Notes: a model not told the origin generated them from the sequence alone. DNA of 64,000 bases from Cellulosimicrobium funkei (GCF_004519295.1 NZ_SOZH01000004.1:62001-126000); one strand, 5' to 3'; shown: positions 24,740 through 33,420, numbered from the stretch's first letter. Numbers and translations: made by a program.

Positions 24740-26356
24740 GTGCTCGACCAGCAGGAGGTCCCGCCCGGCTGCCCGCCCGGGGCGGACGCGGCCGCGGACC
24801 GCGACGCGCCCGCCGGGCGCTCGGGGGCGCGCCACCTCGACCGACCGACCGTGTTCGCCGCCGCGCTGCTCGTCGCCGTCGGCGGGCTCGTCTACGAGCT
24901 CATCCTCGGGACGGCGGCGTCGTACCTGTTCGGCGACTCGGTCGTCGCGTTCTCCGTCGCGACGGGGCTCACGCTGTTCGGCATGGGCCTCGGCTCGCTC
25001 CTCGCGCCGCGTCTGCAGCGCACCGCGGGGCTGAGCTTCGTGCGCAACGAGCTCGTGCTCTCGCTCCTCGGCGGGACGTCGGTGCTCGCGCTGTTCTGGG
25101 CGTACGCGGCGACGGAGCTCGCGTGGGTCGTGTTCGTCGTGCTGTCGCTCGCGATCGGGACGGCGATCGGCGTCGAGATCCCGCTCCTCGTGGCGGTGCT
25201 CAAGGAGCGGGGGAGCGAAGGCTCCGTCTCGCTGCTGTCGAAGGTGCTCGCGCTCGACTACTTCGGCGCGCTCGCCGCCTCGCTGCTGTTCCCCTTCCTG
25301 CTGCTCCCCTACCTCGGCCTCGTGCGCACCGCGTTCGCGGTCGCGGTGCTCAACGTCGCCGTCGCGGGGTTCATGCTCGCGCGCATGGGCCACCCGCCGC
25401 GGTGGTCGGTGCTCGCGGGCGTCACGCTCGTCGTGCTCCTCGCCGGGTTCGCGGCGTCGTCGTGGCTCGAGGCGCGCATCAGCGCGGGGATGTACCAGGA
25501 CCCGGTCGTCGCGCAGGAGCGCAGCGCCTACCAGCAGGTCGTCGTCACCGAGTACCAGGGGGATACGCGCCTCTACCTCGACAACCAGCTCCAGTTCTCC
25601 TCCGTCGACGAGGCGCGGTACCACGAGACGCTCGCGCACGCGGCGATGACGTCGGTCGCGGCGCCCGCGTCCGTCGCGATCCTCGGCGGCGGCGACGGCC
25701 TCCTCGCGCGCGAGGTCCTGCGCTACGGCTCGGTCCAGGAGGTCACGCTCGTCGACCTCGACCCCGCCGTCACCGACCTCGCGCGCGAGAACCGGCTCCT
25801 CACCGCCGTGAACGAGCACGCGCTCGACGACCCCCGCGTCACGGTCGTCAACGCCGACGCGTTCCGCTGGGTCGAGGACACGCCGCAGACGTTCGACGTC
25901 GTGCTCGTCGACCTCGTCGACCCCTCGTCCGAGCGTGTCGCCAAGCTCTACTCGCAGGAGTTCTACGGCATGGTCGCCGCGCACCTGCGGCCCGGCGGCG
26001 CGTTCGCGACGCAGGCGACGTCGTCGTACTTCACGCCCGACGCGTTCTGGCAGGTGGTCTCGACCGTCCGCGCCGCGGCGCCCGGGCGCACCGTCGTGCC
26101 GCTCACCGTCAACGTGCCCTCCTTCGGGGAGTGGGGCTTCGCGCTCTCGCTCCCGGGCGGACCGGCCGACGTCGTGCCCGGCCCCTTCGCGCGCACGCCC
26201 CTCCCGGACGGGCTGCGCTTCCACGACGCCGCGTCCCTCGCGGCGGCCACGCGCCTCCCGGCCGACAACCCGCCGCGGGACCTGCCGCCGTCGACCCTGC
26301 TGTCCCCGACGGTCCAGCGCACGTACCAGGAGGACATGCGCGCCTGGCGCTACTGA
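24740..26356 (+). CDS. speE: Membrane-bound polyamine aminopropyltransferase
   Basis: A 538-residue spermidine-synthase-family enzyme. The first 255 residues contain about seven membrane helices. The cytosolic half (about 260-525) is the aminopropyltransferase fold: substrate loop YLDNQLQFSSVDEARYHE, nucleotide site ILGGGDGLLAREVLRY (GGGDG near 316) and acidic VTLVDLDP. Standard SpeE is soluble and about 290 residues, so the membrane domain is an added module. The enzyme should transfer aminopropyl from decarboxylated AdoMet (made by SpeD two genes upstream) to an amine acceptor. Its membrane location suggests either polyamine synthesis at the membrane or modification of a lipid or membrane-linked amine. 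The GTG start is 2 bp after the DUF350 stop. Confidence 0.88.
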   Translation: MLDQQEVPPGCPPGADAAADRDAPAGRSGARHLDRPTVFAAALLVAVGGLVYELILGTAASYLFGDSVVAFSVATGLTLFGMGLGSLLAPRLQRTAGLSFVRNELVLSLLGGTSVLALFWAYAATELAWVVFVVLSLAIGTAIGVEIPLLVAVLKERGSEGSVSLLSKVLALDYFGALAASLLFPFLLLPYLGLVRTAFAVAVLNVAVAGFMLARMGHPPRWSVLAGVTLVVLLAGFAASSWLEARISAGMYQDPVVAQERSAYQQVVVTEYQGDTRLYLDNQLQFSSVDEARYHETLAHAAMTSVAAPASVAILGGGDGLLAREVLRYGSVQEVTLVDLDPAVTDLARENRLLTAVNEHALDDPRVTVVNADAFRWVEDTPQTFDVVLVDLVDPSSERVAKLYSQEFYGMVAAHLRPGGAFATQATSSYFTPDAFWQVVSTVRAAAPGRTVVPLTVNVPSFGEWGFALSLPGGPADVVPGPFARTPLPDGLRFHDAASLAAATRLPADNPPRDLPPSTLLSPTVQRTYQEDMRAWRY

Positions 26357-26384
26357 CGCGGCGCCGGCGGGACGACGTCGGTCG

Positions 26385-29003
26385 TCAGAGCACGGACGGG
26401 AGCTGGTCGCGCGACGTGATGCCCAGCTTCCGGAAGATCCGGTAGACGTGGTTGTCGACGGTGCGGTCGCTGAGCACGAGCTCGCGCGCGACGTCCTTGT
26501 TGCTCAGCCCGCGCGCGACGAGCCGGGCGACCTCGCGCTCGCGCGGGCTCAGGGTGTCCGCAGGCGCGACGGGCGGCACGAGCAGGTCCAGCTCCTCGCC
26601 CCCGGTCGCCACGAGGGTGCGGAGCCGGTGCGCCTCGTCGGTGGCGAGGGCCGTGCGACCGTCGTCGCGCAGCAGCCGGACGGCGGTCGCGTGGGCCTGG
26701 GTGCCGTGCAGCACGAGGCCGCGGGCGCGCAGGTCGTCGGCTGCCGCGAGGAGCGCCTCGGGCGAGCGGTCGGCGGCGGCGACGACGTAGTGGCCGAGGG
26801 CCGGCAGGAGGGTGCCCTGCGCGGCGGCCGCGTGCTCCGCGACCTGCCGGGCGCGACGCGCGTCGGGCCAGAGGGTCACGAGCCAGGCCGCGTCGAAGAG
26901 CGCGGCGACGAGGTACCCGCGGCGGTCCATCGCCTCGACGAGCTCCCACGCCGCGCGCGTCGCGACCTCGGGCCCGGCCTGGCCGGTCGCGAGCGCGAGC
27001 TCCGCGGCGAGCGGGTGCGGCCGGGCGAGCGGCGTGGACGCCGCGAGGAGCTGCAGCGCGTCGAGCTGGCGCGCGAGCGAGCGCGCGCTCGTGACGTTCC
27101 CCTCGCGGAGCGAGAGCTCGGCGCCGAGGCAGCGCAGTCCCGCGCGGGTGCTCGGGCGCAGGGGCGCGTGCGCGCCGGCGGCGAAGACGCTCGTCAGGTG
27201 CTCGCGCAGCGACGTGAACCGGCCCTGGAGGTACAGGCCGAGCGCGACGACGTGGCCGTGCGGCTCGATCTGGGACGCCGCGAACCGGTCGCGCGCCTGG
27301 TCCAGCAGCCGACGCGACCGCTCGACGGCCGCCTCCACTTCGCCCGAGCAGAGGAGCGCGAGGGACCGCCACGAGGGCGCGTCCTGACGGTCCGCCGACT
27401 GCGGCACGACGACACGGTCGAGCTCGACGCCCGCGTCGTCGACCCGCCCCCGGGCGAGCAGGACCTCGCCGCGGACCAGCCGCACCACGTTGTCGGGCCC
27501 GACGAGCAGCGCCTCTCCGGGCGGGACCGTCACGTCCGCACGCGCCGGAGGGCGGTCGAGGGGCGGCGGGAGCTCCGCGGACGGTCCCGTGCCCTCGACG
27601 TCGCCCACGGCGAGCAGGACGTGCTGGGCGACGGCCTCCCGGACGGCGTCCTCGACGTCGTCGTGCGCGGTCGTCGTCGGCTCGAGCAGGGCGAGGGCCG
27701 CGTCGCGCTCGTGGAGCACGACCGCGCGGTAGACGGCCTCCCACGCGGCGAGAAAGCTCCCGCGACCGGTCTCCGCGGGCGCGAGGTCGTGCGCCCGCGC
27801 GAGGACCTGCTCGATCGCGTCCGGCGGAGCCTCGTCGTTGGCGAGGTCGTCGAGGTAGCGCACGGTGTTCCGCGTCGTCGGGGTGCGCTCCCAGGCGTCG
27901 CGGCGCGCGAGGAGCTGGGCGGCGGTGTGCCGGCGCAGGGCGCGGCCGAGGATCGCCGCGGACTCGCGCGACGCGGCCCAGCCGGTCGGGACGGCGGTGT
28001 CGACGGTGCGCGCGAGGGGGTCCCACTCGTCCGCCCGGCCGCTGCCGAGCGCGTCGGCGACCTGCTCCGCCGCGCGCAGCGCCCGCGCGCCCCCGGTCTG
28101 GCGCAGGAGCTCCCCGACGAGCGGCGGGTAGAGCGTCACCGTCGTGCGACCTTCGGCCTCGACGAAGCGGACCAGGCCGTGGTCGTCGAGCGCGACGAGC
28201 ACGGGCCAGGGCAGGAACCGGTGCACCGTCCCGAGCTCCGCGGCGCCGGTCGCCGCGAGCGCCCAGACGCCGTCCACCTCCTCGGGCGACAGCCCGCTGA
28301 CCAGGCGGCCGACGTCGCCGGCGAGCGCCGAGGTCACGAGGTCCCGGCGCGCGACCCAGGTCCCGGACTCCTCGACGAGGCGGCCGGCGCGCCGGGCCTC
28401 GGTGGCGACGGACCGGACCAGGCCGGGCAGGCCGCCGGACAGGCCGTACAGGCGACCGGCGACACCGGCGTCGAGGTCGCCGCCGAGCAGCGCGCTCGCG
28501 GTGGCGTGCATCTCCTCGAAGGCGAGGGGCGGCATCGGCAGCGCGGTCGCGGGTCGGCCGCCGAGCACGGTCTCGACCGGGGCCGCGGGGTAGGGCGGGC
28601 GCTGGCTCAGCACGACGGTGACGTCCTGGCGGGCGGAGACCGCCCCGAGGACCGCGGCGGAGGTGTCGTCGAGCGCGTCGGCGTCGTCCGCGAGGAGGAC
28701 CGCCGGCCCGGTGCCGAGCGCCCGCTCGACGGCGTCGACCGCGCGCCCGAGCGACACGGGCTGGCCGGGGGCGGCGTCGAGCACCCCGGCGAGGACGAGC
28801 GACTCGAGCGGACGCGGGGCGCCGGGGCCGACGCCCACGAGGGACAGGACGTGCCGGTCGTCGTCGAGGACGGCGGCCCGGACGCGCGCGAGGAGCGTGG
28901 ACCGGCCGGAGCCCGGGAGCCCGGAGACCACGACCGACGTGCCCTCGCGCACCGCGCCGAGCACGGTGTCGACGAGGGACGCGCGTGGCCCCGGGGCGCT
29001 CAT
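26385..29003 (-). CDS. LuxR family regulator with ATPase domain, Walker A Lys replaced by Arg
   Basis: An 872-residue LAL-like regulator. The N-terminal nucleotide-binding part has GLPGSGRST (28-36), a Walker A motif in which the usual Lys is Arg, and a Walker B-like AVLLADDADALDD. A helical repeat middle follows, and the C-terminal LuxR helix-turn-helix (about 808-872) shows REREVARLVARGLSNKDVAR and DRTVDNHVYRIFRKLG. The missing Lys suggests weak or altered ATP use. The ATG at 29003 follows a 75-residue gene by 7 bp, so they form an operon. It converges on the polyamine operon with a 28-bp gap. Targets are unknown. Confidence 0.87.
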   Translation of the reverse strand: MSAPGPRASLVDTVLGAVREGTSVVVSGLPGSGRSTLLARVRAAVLDDDRHVLSLVGVGPGAPRPLESLVLAGVLDAAPGQPVSLGRAVDAVERALGTGPAVLLADDADALDDTSAAVLGAVSARQDVTVVLSQRPPYPAAPVETVLGGRPATALPMPPLAFEEMHATASALLGGDLDAGVAGRLYGLSGGLPGLVRSVATEARRAGRLVEESGTWVARRDLVTSALAGDVGRLVSGLSPEEVDGVWALAATGAAELGTVHRFLPWPVLVALDDHGLVRFVEAEGRTTVTLYPPLVGELLRQTGGARALRAAEQVADALGSGRADEWDPLARTVDTAVPTGWAASRESAAILGRALRRHTAAQLLARRDAWERTPTTRNTVRYLDDLANDEAPPDAIEQVLARAHDLAPAETGRGSFLAAWEAVYRAVVLHERDAALALLEPTTTAHDDVEDAVREAVAQHVLLAVGDVEGTGPSAELPPPLDRPPARADVTVPPGEALLVGPDNVVRLVRGEVLLARGRVDDAGVELDRVVVPQSADRQDAPSWRSLALLCSGEVEAAVERSRRLLDQARDRFAASQIEPHGHVVALGLYLQGRFTSLREHLTSVFAAGAHAPLRPSTRAGLRCLGAELSLREGNVTSARSLARQLDALQLLAASTPLARPHPLAAELALATGQAGPEVATRAAWELVEAMDRRGYLVAALFDAAWLVTLWPDARRARQVAEHAAAAQGTLLPALGHYVVAAADRSPEALLAAADDLRARGLVLHGTQAHATAVRLLRDDGRTALATDEAHRLRTLVATGGEELDLLVPPVAPADTLSPREREVARLVARGLSNKDVARELVLSDRTVDNHVYRIFRKLGITSRDQLPSVL

Positions 29004-29010
29004 GGGGCGG

Positions 29011-29238
29011 TCAGGCGCGTGTCCGCTGCCGTTGTGCGCGGGCCTGCGCGTCGCGGTAGACCCGCAGCCGCTCGACCTGGACCTCGCCGAGCGTGGGGGC
29101 GTCCACCTCGTCGGCGAACGCCTCGGAGAGCTGGCGGAGGATGTCGGTCTCGAGGTCGTCGAGCTCCTCGAGCCGACGGCGGTCTCCCGGGCTCAGCAGG
29201 GGCCAGGTCTCGGTGTAGGTCGGTGCGTGCTCGCTCAC
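29011..29238 (-). CDS. Small hypothetical protein upstream of LuxR regulator
   Basis: A 75-residue charged, helical protein (LSPGDRRRLEELDDLETDIL, then VQVERLRVYRDAQARAQRQR). Heptad-like Leu spacing suggests a short coiled coil. There is no membrane segment or known domain. The GTG at 29238 is the only start that keeps the frame. Its stop is 7 bp before the ATG of the LuxR ATPase gene, so it may be a partner or inhibitor of that regulator; this is inference from position alone. Confidence 0.6.
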   Translation of the reverse strand: MSEHAPTYTETWPLLSPGDRRRLEELDDLETDILRQLSEAFADEVDAPTLGEVQVERLRVYRDAQARAQRQRTRA

Positions 29239-29287
29239 CTGCCCATGGTCGGCTCTCCGGCGCGGTCTCGCAGGTCGACGGCCGCCG

Positions 29288-30307
29288 TCAGACGGCGGGG
29301 CGGGTCACCGCGGCGAGCGCGTCGAGCGCGCTGAACGGGTCGTCCGGCCGGGCAGGGTCGGCTGTCGTGGCGACGAGGACGACGCTGGACACCCCGCCGG
29401 CGCCGAGCTCGGCGAGCCGCGCGCGGAAGGCCTCGGGCGACCCGACGACGGCGAGCGCGTCGACCCACGCGTCGGGCATCGCGGCGGCGAAGTCGTCGGG
29501 GGTGGCGCCCGCGTCGCGCAGGGCGCGGAACGCGTCGGCGAAGGGCAGCGGGTCGATCTGGGCGGACCAGTCGGCCTCGCCGAGGACCGCGAGGTAGGGG
29601 CGGACGATCTCGCGGGCCGTCGCGACGTCGTCGTGCACGGCGCCGACGGAGAACGCGACGACGCGGTGCGCGGGCGGGGCCGCGTCCCCGGCGCTCGCGC
29701 GCCCGGCGGCGATCGCGGCGCGCGCGACGGCGAGGTACTCGGGGGTCACGGGCATGTCGAGGATGGTCCCGTCCGCGACGCGGCCCGAGACCTCGAGCGA
29801 CCGCGGGCCGCGCACCCCGGCGAGCACGGGCGGCGGCGAGGCGGGCGGGGCGTGGAGGGCGACGTCGTCGACGGACACGTAGCGGCCCGCGACGCTGACG
29901 CGCTCGCCGTGCAGCAGGGCGCGCACGGTCGCGGTGGTCTCCTCGAGCATCGCGAGAGGGCTCGCGGGCCACACGCCGATCTGCCGCATCCACGCCGGCA
30001 TGCCGTGCCCGAGCCCGAGGTGCAGGCGGCCGGGGTGCAGGGCGGCGAGCGTGCCGGCCTCCATCGCGGCGGTCGACGGCGCACGCGTGGCGGCGGGCAG
30101 GATCCCGATGCCGACGGTGAGGCGCTGGGTCGCGGCGAGGACCGTCGCGGCCTGCGCGATCCCGCCGTGGAAGGTGAGGTCCTCGACGACCCACAGCTCG
30201 TCGAGGCCGACCTCCTCCGCGCGGCGCGCGAACGGCACGATGAGGTCGGCGGGGAGCTCGCGCGGGAGGATCACGCCGAGCGCGGGGGTCGTCGTCGAGG
30301 TCGCCAT
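29288..30307 (-). CDS. LLM class flavin-dependent oxidoreductase
   Basis: A 339-residue luciferase-like monooxygenase (PF00296). It has the TIM-barrel start LGVILPRELPADLIVPFARRAEEVGLDELWVVED (read as successive blocks), LTVGIGILPAATRAP, and LHLGLGHGMPAWM, typical of the F420-dependent branch of the family in actinobacteria. The substrate is unknown. The ATG at 30307 has TACGGT 6 nt upstream (30314-30319) and no ribosome binding site, so the mRNA is probably leaderless. A CelR-like palindrome (30323-30336) lies directly beside that -10 box, which would let a LacI-family repressor block it. It is divergent from the serine hydrolase gene. Confidence 0.85.
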   Translation of the reverse strand: MATSTTTPALGVILPRELPADLIVPFARRAEEVGLDELWVVEDLTFHGGIAQAATVLAATQRLTVGIGILPAATRAPSTAAMEAGTLAALHPGRLHLGLGHGMPAWMRQIGVWPASPLAMLEETTATVRALLHGERVSVAGRYVSVDDVALHAPPASPPPVLAGVRGPRSLEVSGRVADGTILDMPVTPEYLAVARAAIAAGRASAGDAAPPAHRVVAFSVGAVHDDVATAREIVRPYLAVLGEADWSAQIDPLPFADAFRALRDAGATPDDFAAAMPDAWVDALAVVGSPEAFRARLAELGAGGVSSVVLVATTADPARPDDPFSALDALAAVTRPAV

Positions 30308-30322
30308 GCGGCGACCGTACCG

Positions 30323-30336
30323 TGATAGCGCTCCCA
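30323..30336. promoter_or_regulatory. CelR/CebR-like LacI-family operator
   Basis: Read on the minus strand the site is TGGGAGCGCTATCA, 12 of 14 matches to the palindrome TGGGAGCGCTCCCA known from actinobacterial cellulose/cellobiose regulators of the CelR/CebR type. It lies in the divergent region of the LLM oxidoreductase and serine hydrolase genes, immediately upstream of the former's -10 box. Confidence 0.55.
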
Positions 30337-30408
30337 CCCGTGACGACGTGCGGCTCTCCGGGACAAAAGTCCTGGCCGGGAGCGCCCCGGCCCGCCTACG
30401 GTCGGGCC

Positions 30409-31560
30409 ATGACCGCGCTCGACGACGCCGCTCTCGCCGCCCTCGACACGCACCTGCGCTCCGCCGCGGACGCCGACGACTTCTCCGGCGTCGTGCGGGT
30501 CGAACGCCACGGCGAGGTGCTCCTCGAACGCGCCTACGGCGTCGCGTCGCGCCGCTGGGGCGTCCCGGTCCGCACGAGCACGCGGTTCGACGTCGCGTCC
30601 GTCACCAAGCTCTTCACCGCCGTCGCGGTGCTCCAGCTCGTGGGCGACGGCCGGCTCGGGCTCGACGACCGCGTCCACGACCACGTGGACCTTGCGGGCA
30701 CGACCATCCCGCGCGAGGTGACGATCCGGCACCTGCTGACCCACACGTCGGGCATCGCGGACGACGCCGACGAGGAGGCGGGGGAGTCGTACGAGGAGCT
30801 GTGGGTCGACCGACCGAGCTACTCCGTGACGCGCACGGCAGACTTCCTGCCCGGGTTCGTCCACAAGGAGCCGAACTTCGCGCCCGGCGAGGGGTGTCGC
30901 TACTGCAACGTCGGCTATGTCCTCGCCGGCCTCGCGCTGGAGTCCGTCACCGGGACGACGTACCGCGACCACGTCCGCGAGCACGTGTTCGCGCGCGCGG
31001 GCATGGACCGCTCCGGGTTCTTCCGCATGGACGAGGCCGAGCCGGACGTCGCGGAGGGCTGGGAGCCCGTGCACGAGGGCCCGGACGACGACGGCCCCGT
31101 CACCGGGTGGCGGCAGAACGTCTACTCCTACCCGCCCGTCGGCTCGCCCGACGGCGGCGCGCACGTCACGGCGCGCGACCTCGCCCGGTTCTGGGCGGCG
31201 GTGCGCGGCGGCGAGCTCCTCCCGCCCGACCTCACGCGCGCGTTCCTCACCCCGCAGGTGCTGCACGACGACGGCGCGGACGACACGGACGGGGCCGAGC
31301 CCGCCCCGAGCGTGCACTACGGCTTCGGGCTCGAGTTCGAGCTGCTCGCCGACGGGTCGGTGCGCTCGGCGTACAAGGACGGCATCAACACCGGGGCGAG
31401 CGCCATCCTGCGCCACTACCCGGACCCGGTGGCCGCCGCGGACGGCCCGGACGCGTCGCCGCAGGCCGGGGCGCCGGGCGTGACGGTCGTCGTGCTGTCG
31501 AACAGCGAGGCGGGCGCCTGGGACCCGATCCGCCGCCTCGACGAGCTCGTCCGCGGCTGA
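30409..31560 (+). CDS. Serine hydrolase, class C beta-lactamase family
   Basis: A 383-residue penicillin-recognising serine hydrolase (PF00144). The active-site motif is Ser64-Val-Thr-Lys67; the second motif is Tyr165-Cys-Asn167 (usually YxN). THTSGI and PGEGCRYCNVGYVLAG are typical of esterase/D-aminopeptidase-like members. There is no signal peptide, so a cytosolic esterase or peptidase is more likely than a true beta-lactamase. The ATG at 30409 follows TACGGT by exactly 6 nt (30397-30402) without a ribosome binding site, again leaderless. It shares its upstream region, including the CelR-like site, with the divergent oxidoreductase gene. Confidence 0.85.
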   Translation: MTALDDAALAALDTHLRSAADADDFSGVVRVERHGEVLLERAYGVASRRWGVPVRTSTRFDVASVTKLFTAVAVLQLVGDGRLGLDDRVHDHVDLAGTTIPREVTIRHLLTHTSGIADDADEEAGESYEELWVDRPSYSVTRTADFLPGFVHKEPNFAPGEGCRYCNVGYVLAGLALESVTGTTYRDHVREHVFARAGMDRSGFFRMDEAEPDVAEGWEPVHEGPDDDGPVTGWRQNVYSYPPVGSPDGGAHVTARDLARFWAAVRGGELLPPDLTRAFLTPQVLHDDGADDTDGAEPAPSVHYGFGLEFELLADGSVRSAYKDGINTGASAILRHYPDPVAAADGPDASPQAGAPGVTVVVLSNSEAGAWDPIRRLDELVRG

Positions 31561-31664
31561 GCGGGCCGGTCCTCCGCGCGTCCCGCGCCTCCGCACGAGA
31601 CCTCCACACCCTCCCGGCCGCATCGGCGCTCGCGCCACGGACCGCTCGCCTAGGCTCGTGACCC

Positions 31665-32399
31665 ATGCCCTCCGGACTCTCCGCCGCCCTGACGGCCGCC
31701 GTGCCCGCCGCCACGACGGCGGAGCCCGCTCTCGACGGCGTCGCCGGCTGGGCGGTCAACCTCATGGAGACCCTGGGCCCGGTCGGGGCCGCGATCGCCA
31801 TCGCCCTCGAGAACCTGTTCCCGCCGCTGCCGAGCGAGATCATCCTGCCGCTCGCGGGCTTCACGGCGAGCCAGGGGAGCTTCGGGCTCGTCGAGGCGAT
31901 CCTGTGGACGACGGCGGGGTCCGTCGTCGGCGCCCTCGCGCTCTACACGGTCGGGGCGATCATCGGGCGCGAGCGCACGCGGTGGATCGCGGAGCGCCTG
32001 CCGCTCGTCAAGGTCGAGGACGTCGACCGCACCGAGCAGTTCTTCCTCCGGCACGGCAGCGCGACGGTCTTCTTCGGCCGCTTCATCCCCATCTTCCGCA
32101 GCCTCATCTCGATCCCCGCTGGCGTCGAGCGCATGCCCCTGTGGAAGTTCACCGCGCTCACCACCGCCGGCAGCGCCGTGTGGAACACGATCTTCGTCTA
32201 CGCCGGGTACGCGCTCGGCGAGCAGTGGCACGTCGTCGAGGAGTACGCGGGCGTCCTGCAGAAGGTCGTCATCGCCGTCGTCGCGGCGGCGGTCGTGTGG
32301 TTCGTCGTGACGCGCGTCTGGCGCTGGGTGCACGACGACGAGCGGCCCGCCCACGCGCGCGGCCGTCGGGACGCGGCGCCCGCGCGCGACGAGGCCTGA
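31665..32399 (+). CDS. DedA family membrane protein
   Basis: A 244-residue DedA/SNARE-associated family protein (PF09335). It has the re-entrant motif ENLFPPLPSEIILPLAGF (about 45-62), followed by FFLRHGSATVFFGRFIPIFRS with the conserved Gly, Arg and Pro, and four to five membrane segments. DedA proteins are lipid scramblases or undecaprenyl-phosphate flippases and are needed for membrane homeostasis. The ATG at 31665 has TAGGCT 8 nt upstream (31651-31656), so it is probably leaderless. It is followed at a distance of about 190 bp by the DMT gene. The tail is Arg- and Ala-rich and cytosolic. Confidence 0.88.
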   Translation: MPSGLSAALTAAVPAATTAEPALDGVAGWAVNLMETLGPVGAAIAIALENLFPPLPSEIILPLAGFTASQGSFGLVEAILWTTAGSVVGALALYTVGAIIGRERTRWIAERLPLVKVEDVDRTEQFFLRHGSATVFFGRFIPIFRSLISIPAGVERMPLWKFTALTTAGSAVWNTIFVYAGYALGEQWHVVEEYAGVLQKVVIAVVAAAVVWFVVTRVWRWVHDDERPAHARGRRDAAPARDEA

Positions 32400-32500
32400 C
32401 CACCGCGACCACGCGCGACGGCGCCTGACCGCCTCGCCCGGACGTCCGGAGCCGTAGGCCCGCCCGCGCGGTGCGCGCCGCGGTGGCGGATGATCGGAAC

Positions 32501-32590
32501 GTGCCCGCCCCGACCGAACGGCCCAGCGTGCCCGTGCGCGCGGCCCGCGTCGCGCCCGCCGCGGGCGACGGCCTCGGGGTCGCGTCGTGA
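32501..32590 (+). CDS. Candidate 29-residue upstream ORF
   Basis: A short open frame from GTG 32501 to TGA 32588-32590 whose stop overlaps the GTG (32587) of the DMT gene. GATGAT at 32489-32494 lies 6 nt before its start, suggesting a leaderless mRNA that begins with this ORF. The peptide is Pro-, Arg- and Ala-rich with no recognisable motif. It may serve to deliver ribosomes to the next gene. Confidence 0.35.
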   Translation: MPAPTERPSVPVRAARVAPAAGDGLGVAS

Positions 32591-33420
32591 TCCTCTCGCT
32601 GCTCGCCGCCGTGGCCGCGAGCCTCCTGTACGCGGTGAGCACGATCATGCAGGCCGTCGCGACGCGCCGGGCCCACGGCCTCGCGGCCGTGGCCCAGCCG
32701 CTCGTCGTCGGCGGGCTCGTGGTCGACGGCGTCGGCTGGCTCCTCTCCCTCCTCGCCCTGGACCACCTGCCGCTCTTCGTGGTGCAGGCGGTCGTCGCGG
32801 CGTCGCTCGTCGCCGTCGTGCTGCTCGCCCGCCTCGTGCTCGGCGCGACGCTGCGTCGCACGGACGTCGTGTCGATCGGCGTCGTCGTCGCGGGGCTCGT
32901 GGTGCTGGCGCTCGCGGCGGGGGAGCAGCCCGCGACGCACCCGCCGGCCGGGTTCACGACCTGGGTCAACGTCGCCGGGGTGGCCGTGGCGGTCGGCACC
33001 GCCGCCGCGTACCGACGCGGGCACCCCGTGCTGCTCGCCGTCCTGGGCGGCCTCGGCTACTCGGTCGCCGCCGTGGCGGCGCGCGGCGCGCACGCGTCCG
33101 GCGACCTGCTCGACACCGTGCTCCAGCCGCTCGCCCTCGCGATCGTGCTCGGCGGCGTCGCGGGCGCGCTCGCCTACCTGCGCGCCCTGGAGCGGGGCGC
33201 GGTGGGGACGGTCGCCGCGACGGTCTCCGTGATCGAGGTGCTCGCCCCGGGGATCGTCGGCCTCGCCGTGCTCGGCGACGTCGTGCGGTCGGGCTGGGCG
33301 GCGCCCGCCGTCGTGGCGACGCTGGCCGCCGTCGGGGGGTGCGTCGTGCTCGCGACGAGCCCGGCGAACGCCGCGGCCGAGGAGGGCGCGCCCGCGGCGA
33401 CGGAGCCCGAGCCCGCCTAG
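32587..33420 (+). CDS. DMT-superfamily membrane transporter-like protein
   Basis: A 277-residue protein of about nine to ten hydrophobic helices with an inverted-repeat organisation (helices from about 3, 36, 64, 99, 122, 150, 180, 215 and 238) and an acidic, Ala/Pro-rich tail. Segments such as AVSTIMQAVATRRAHGL and YLRALERGAVGTVAATVSVIEVLAPGIVG resemble the EamA/DMT group; NIPA-like magnesium transporters are a related option. The substrate is unknown. The GTG at 32587 overlaps the stop of a 29-codon upstream ORF, implying coupled translation. The stop TAG is part of a TAGGGT -10 box (33418-33423) that may drive the next gene. Confidence 0.75.
   Translation: MILSLLAAVAASLLYAVSTIMQAVATRRAHGLAAVAQPLVVGGLVVDGVGWLLSLLALDHLPLFVVQAVVAASLVAVVLLARLVLGATLRRTDVVSIGVVVAGLVVLALAAGEQPATHPPAGFTTWVNVAGVAVAVGTAAAYRRGHPVLLAVLGGLGYSVAAVAARGAHASGDLLDTVLQPLALAIVLGGVAGALAYLRALERGAVGTVAATVSVIEVLAPGIVGLAVLGDVVRSGWAAPAVVATLAAVGGCVVLATSPANAAAEEGAPAATEPEPA

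Noticed and set aside
30409-31560. Serine hydrolase as a beta-lactamase resistance gene
   Set aside because: It lacks a signal peptide and has the SVTK/YCN pattern shared with many esterases and peptidases; resistance cannot be inferred.
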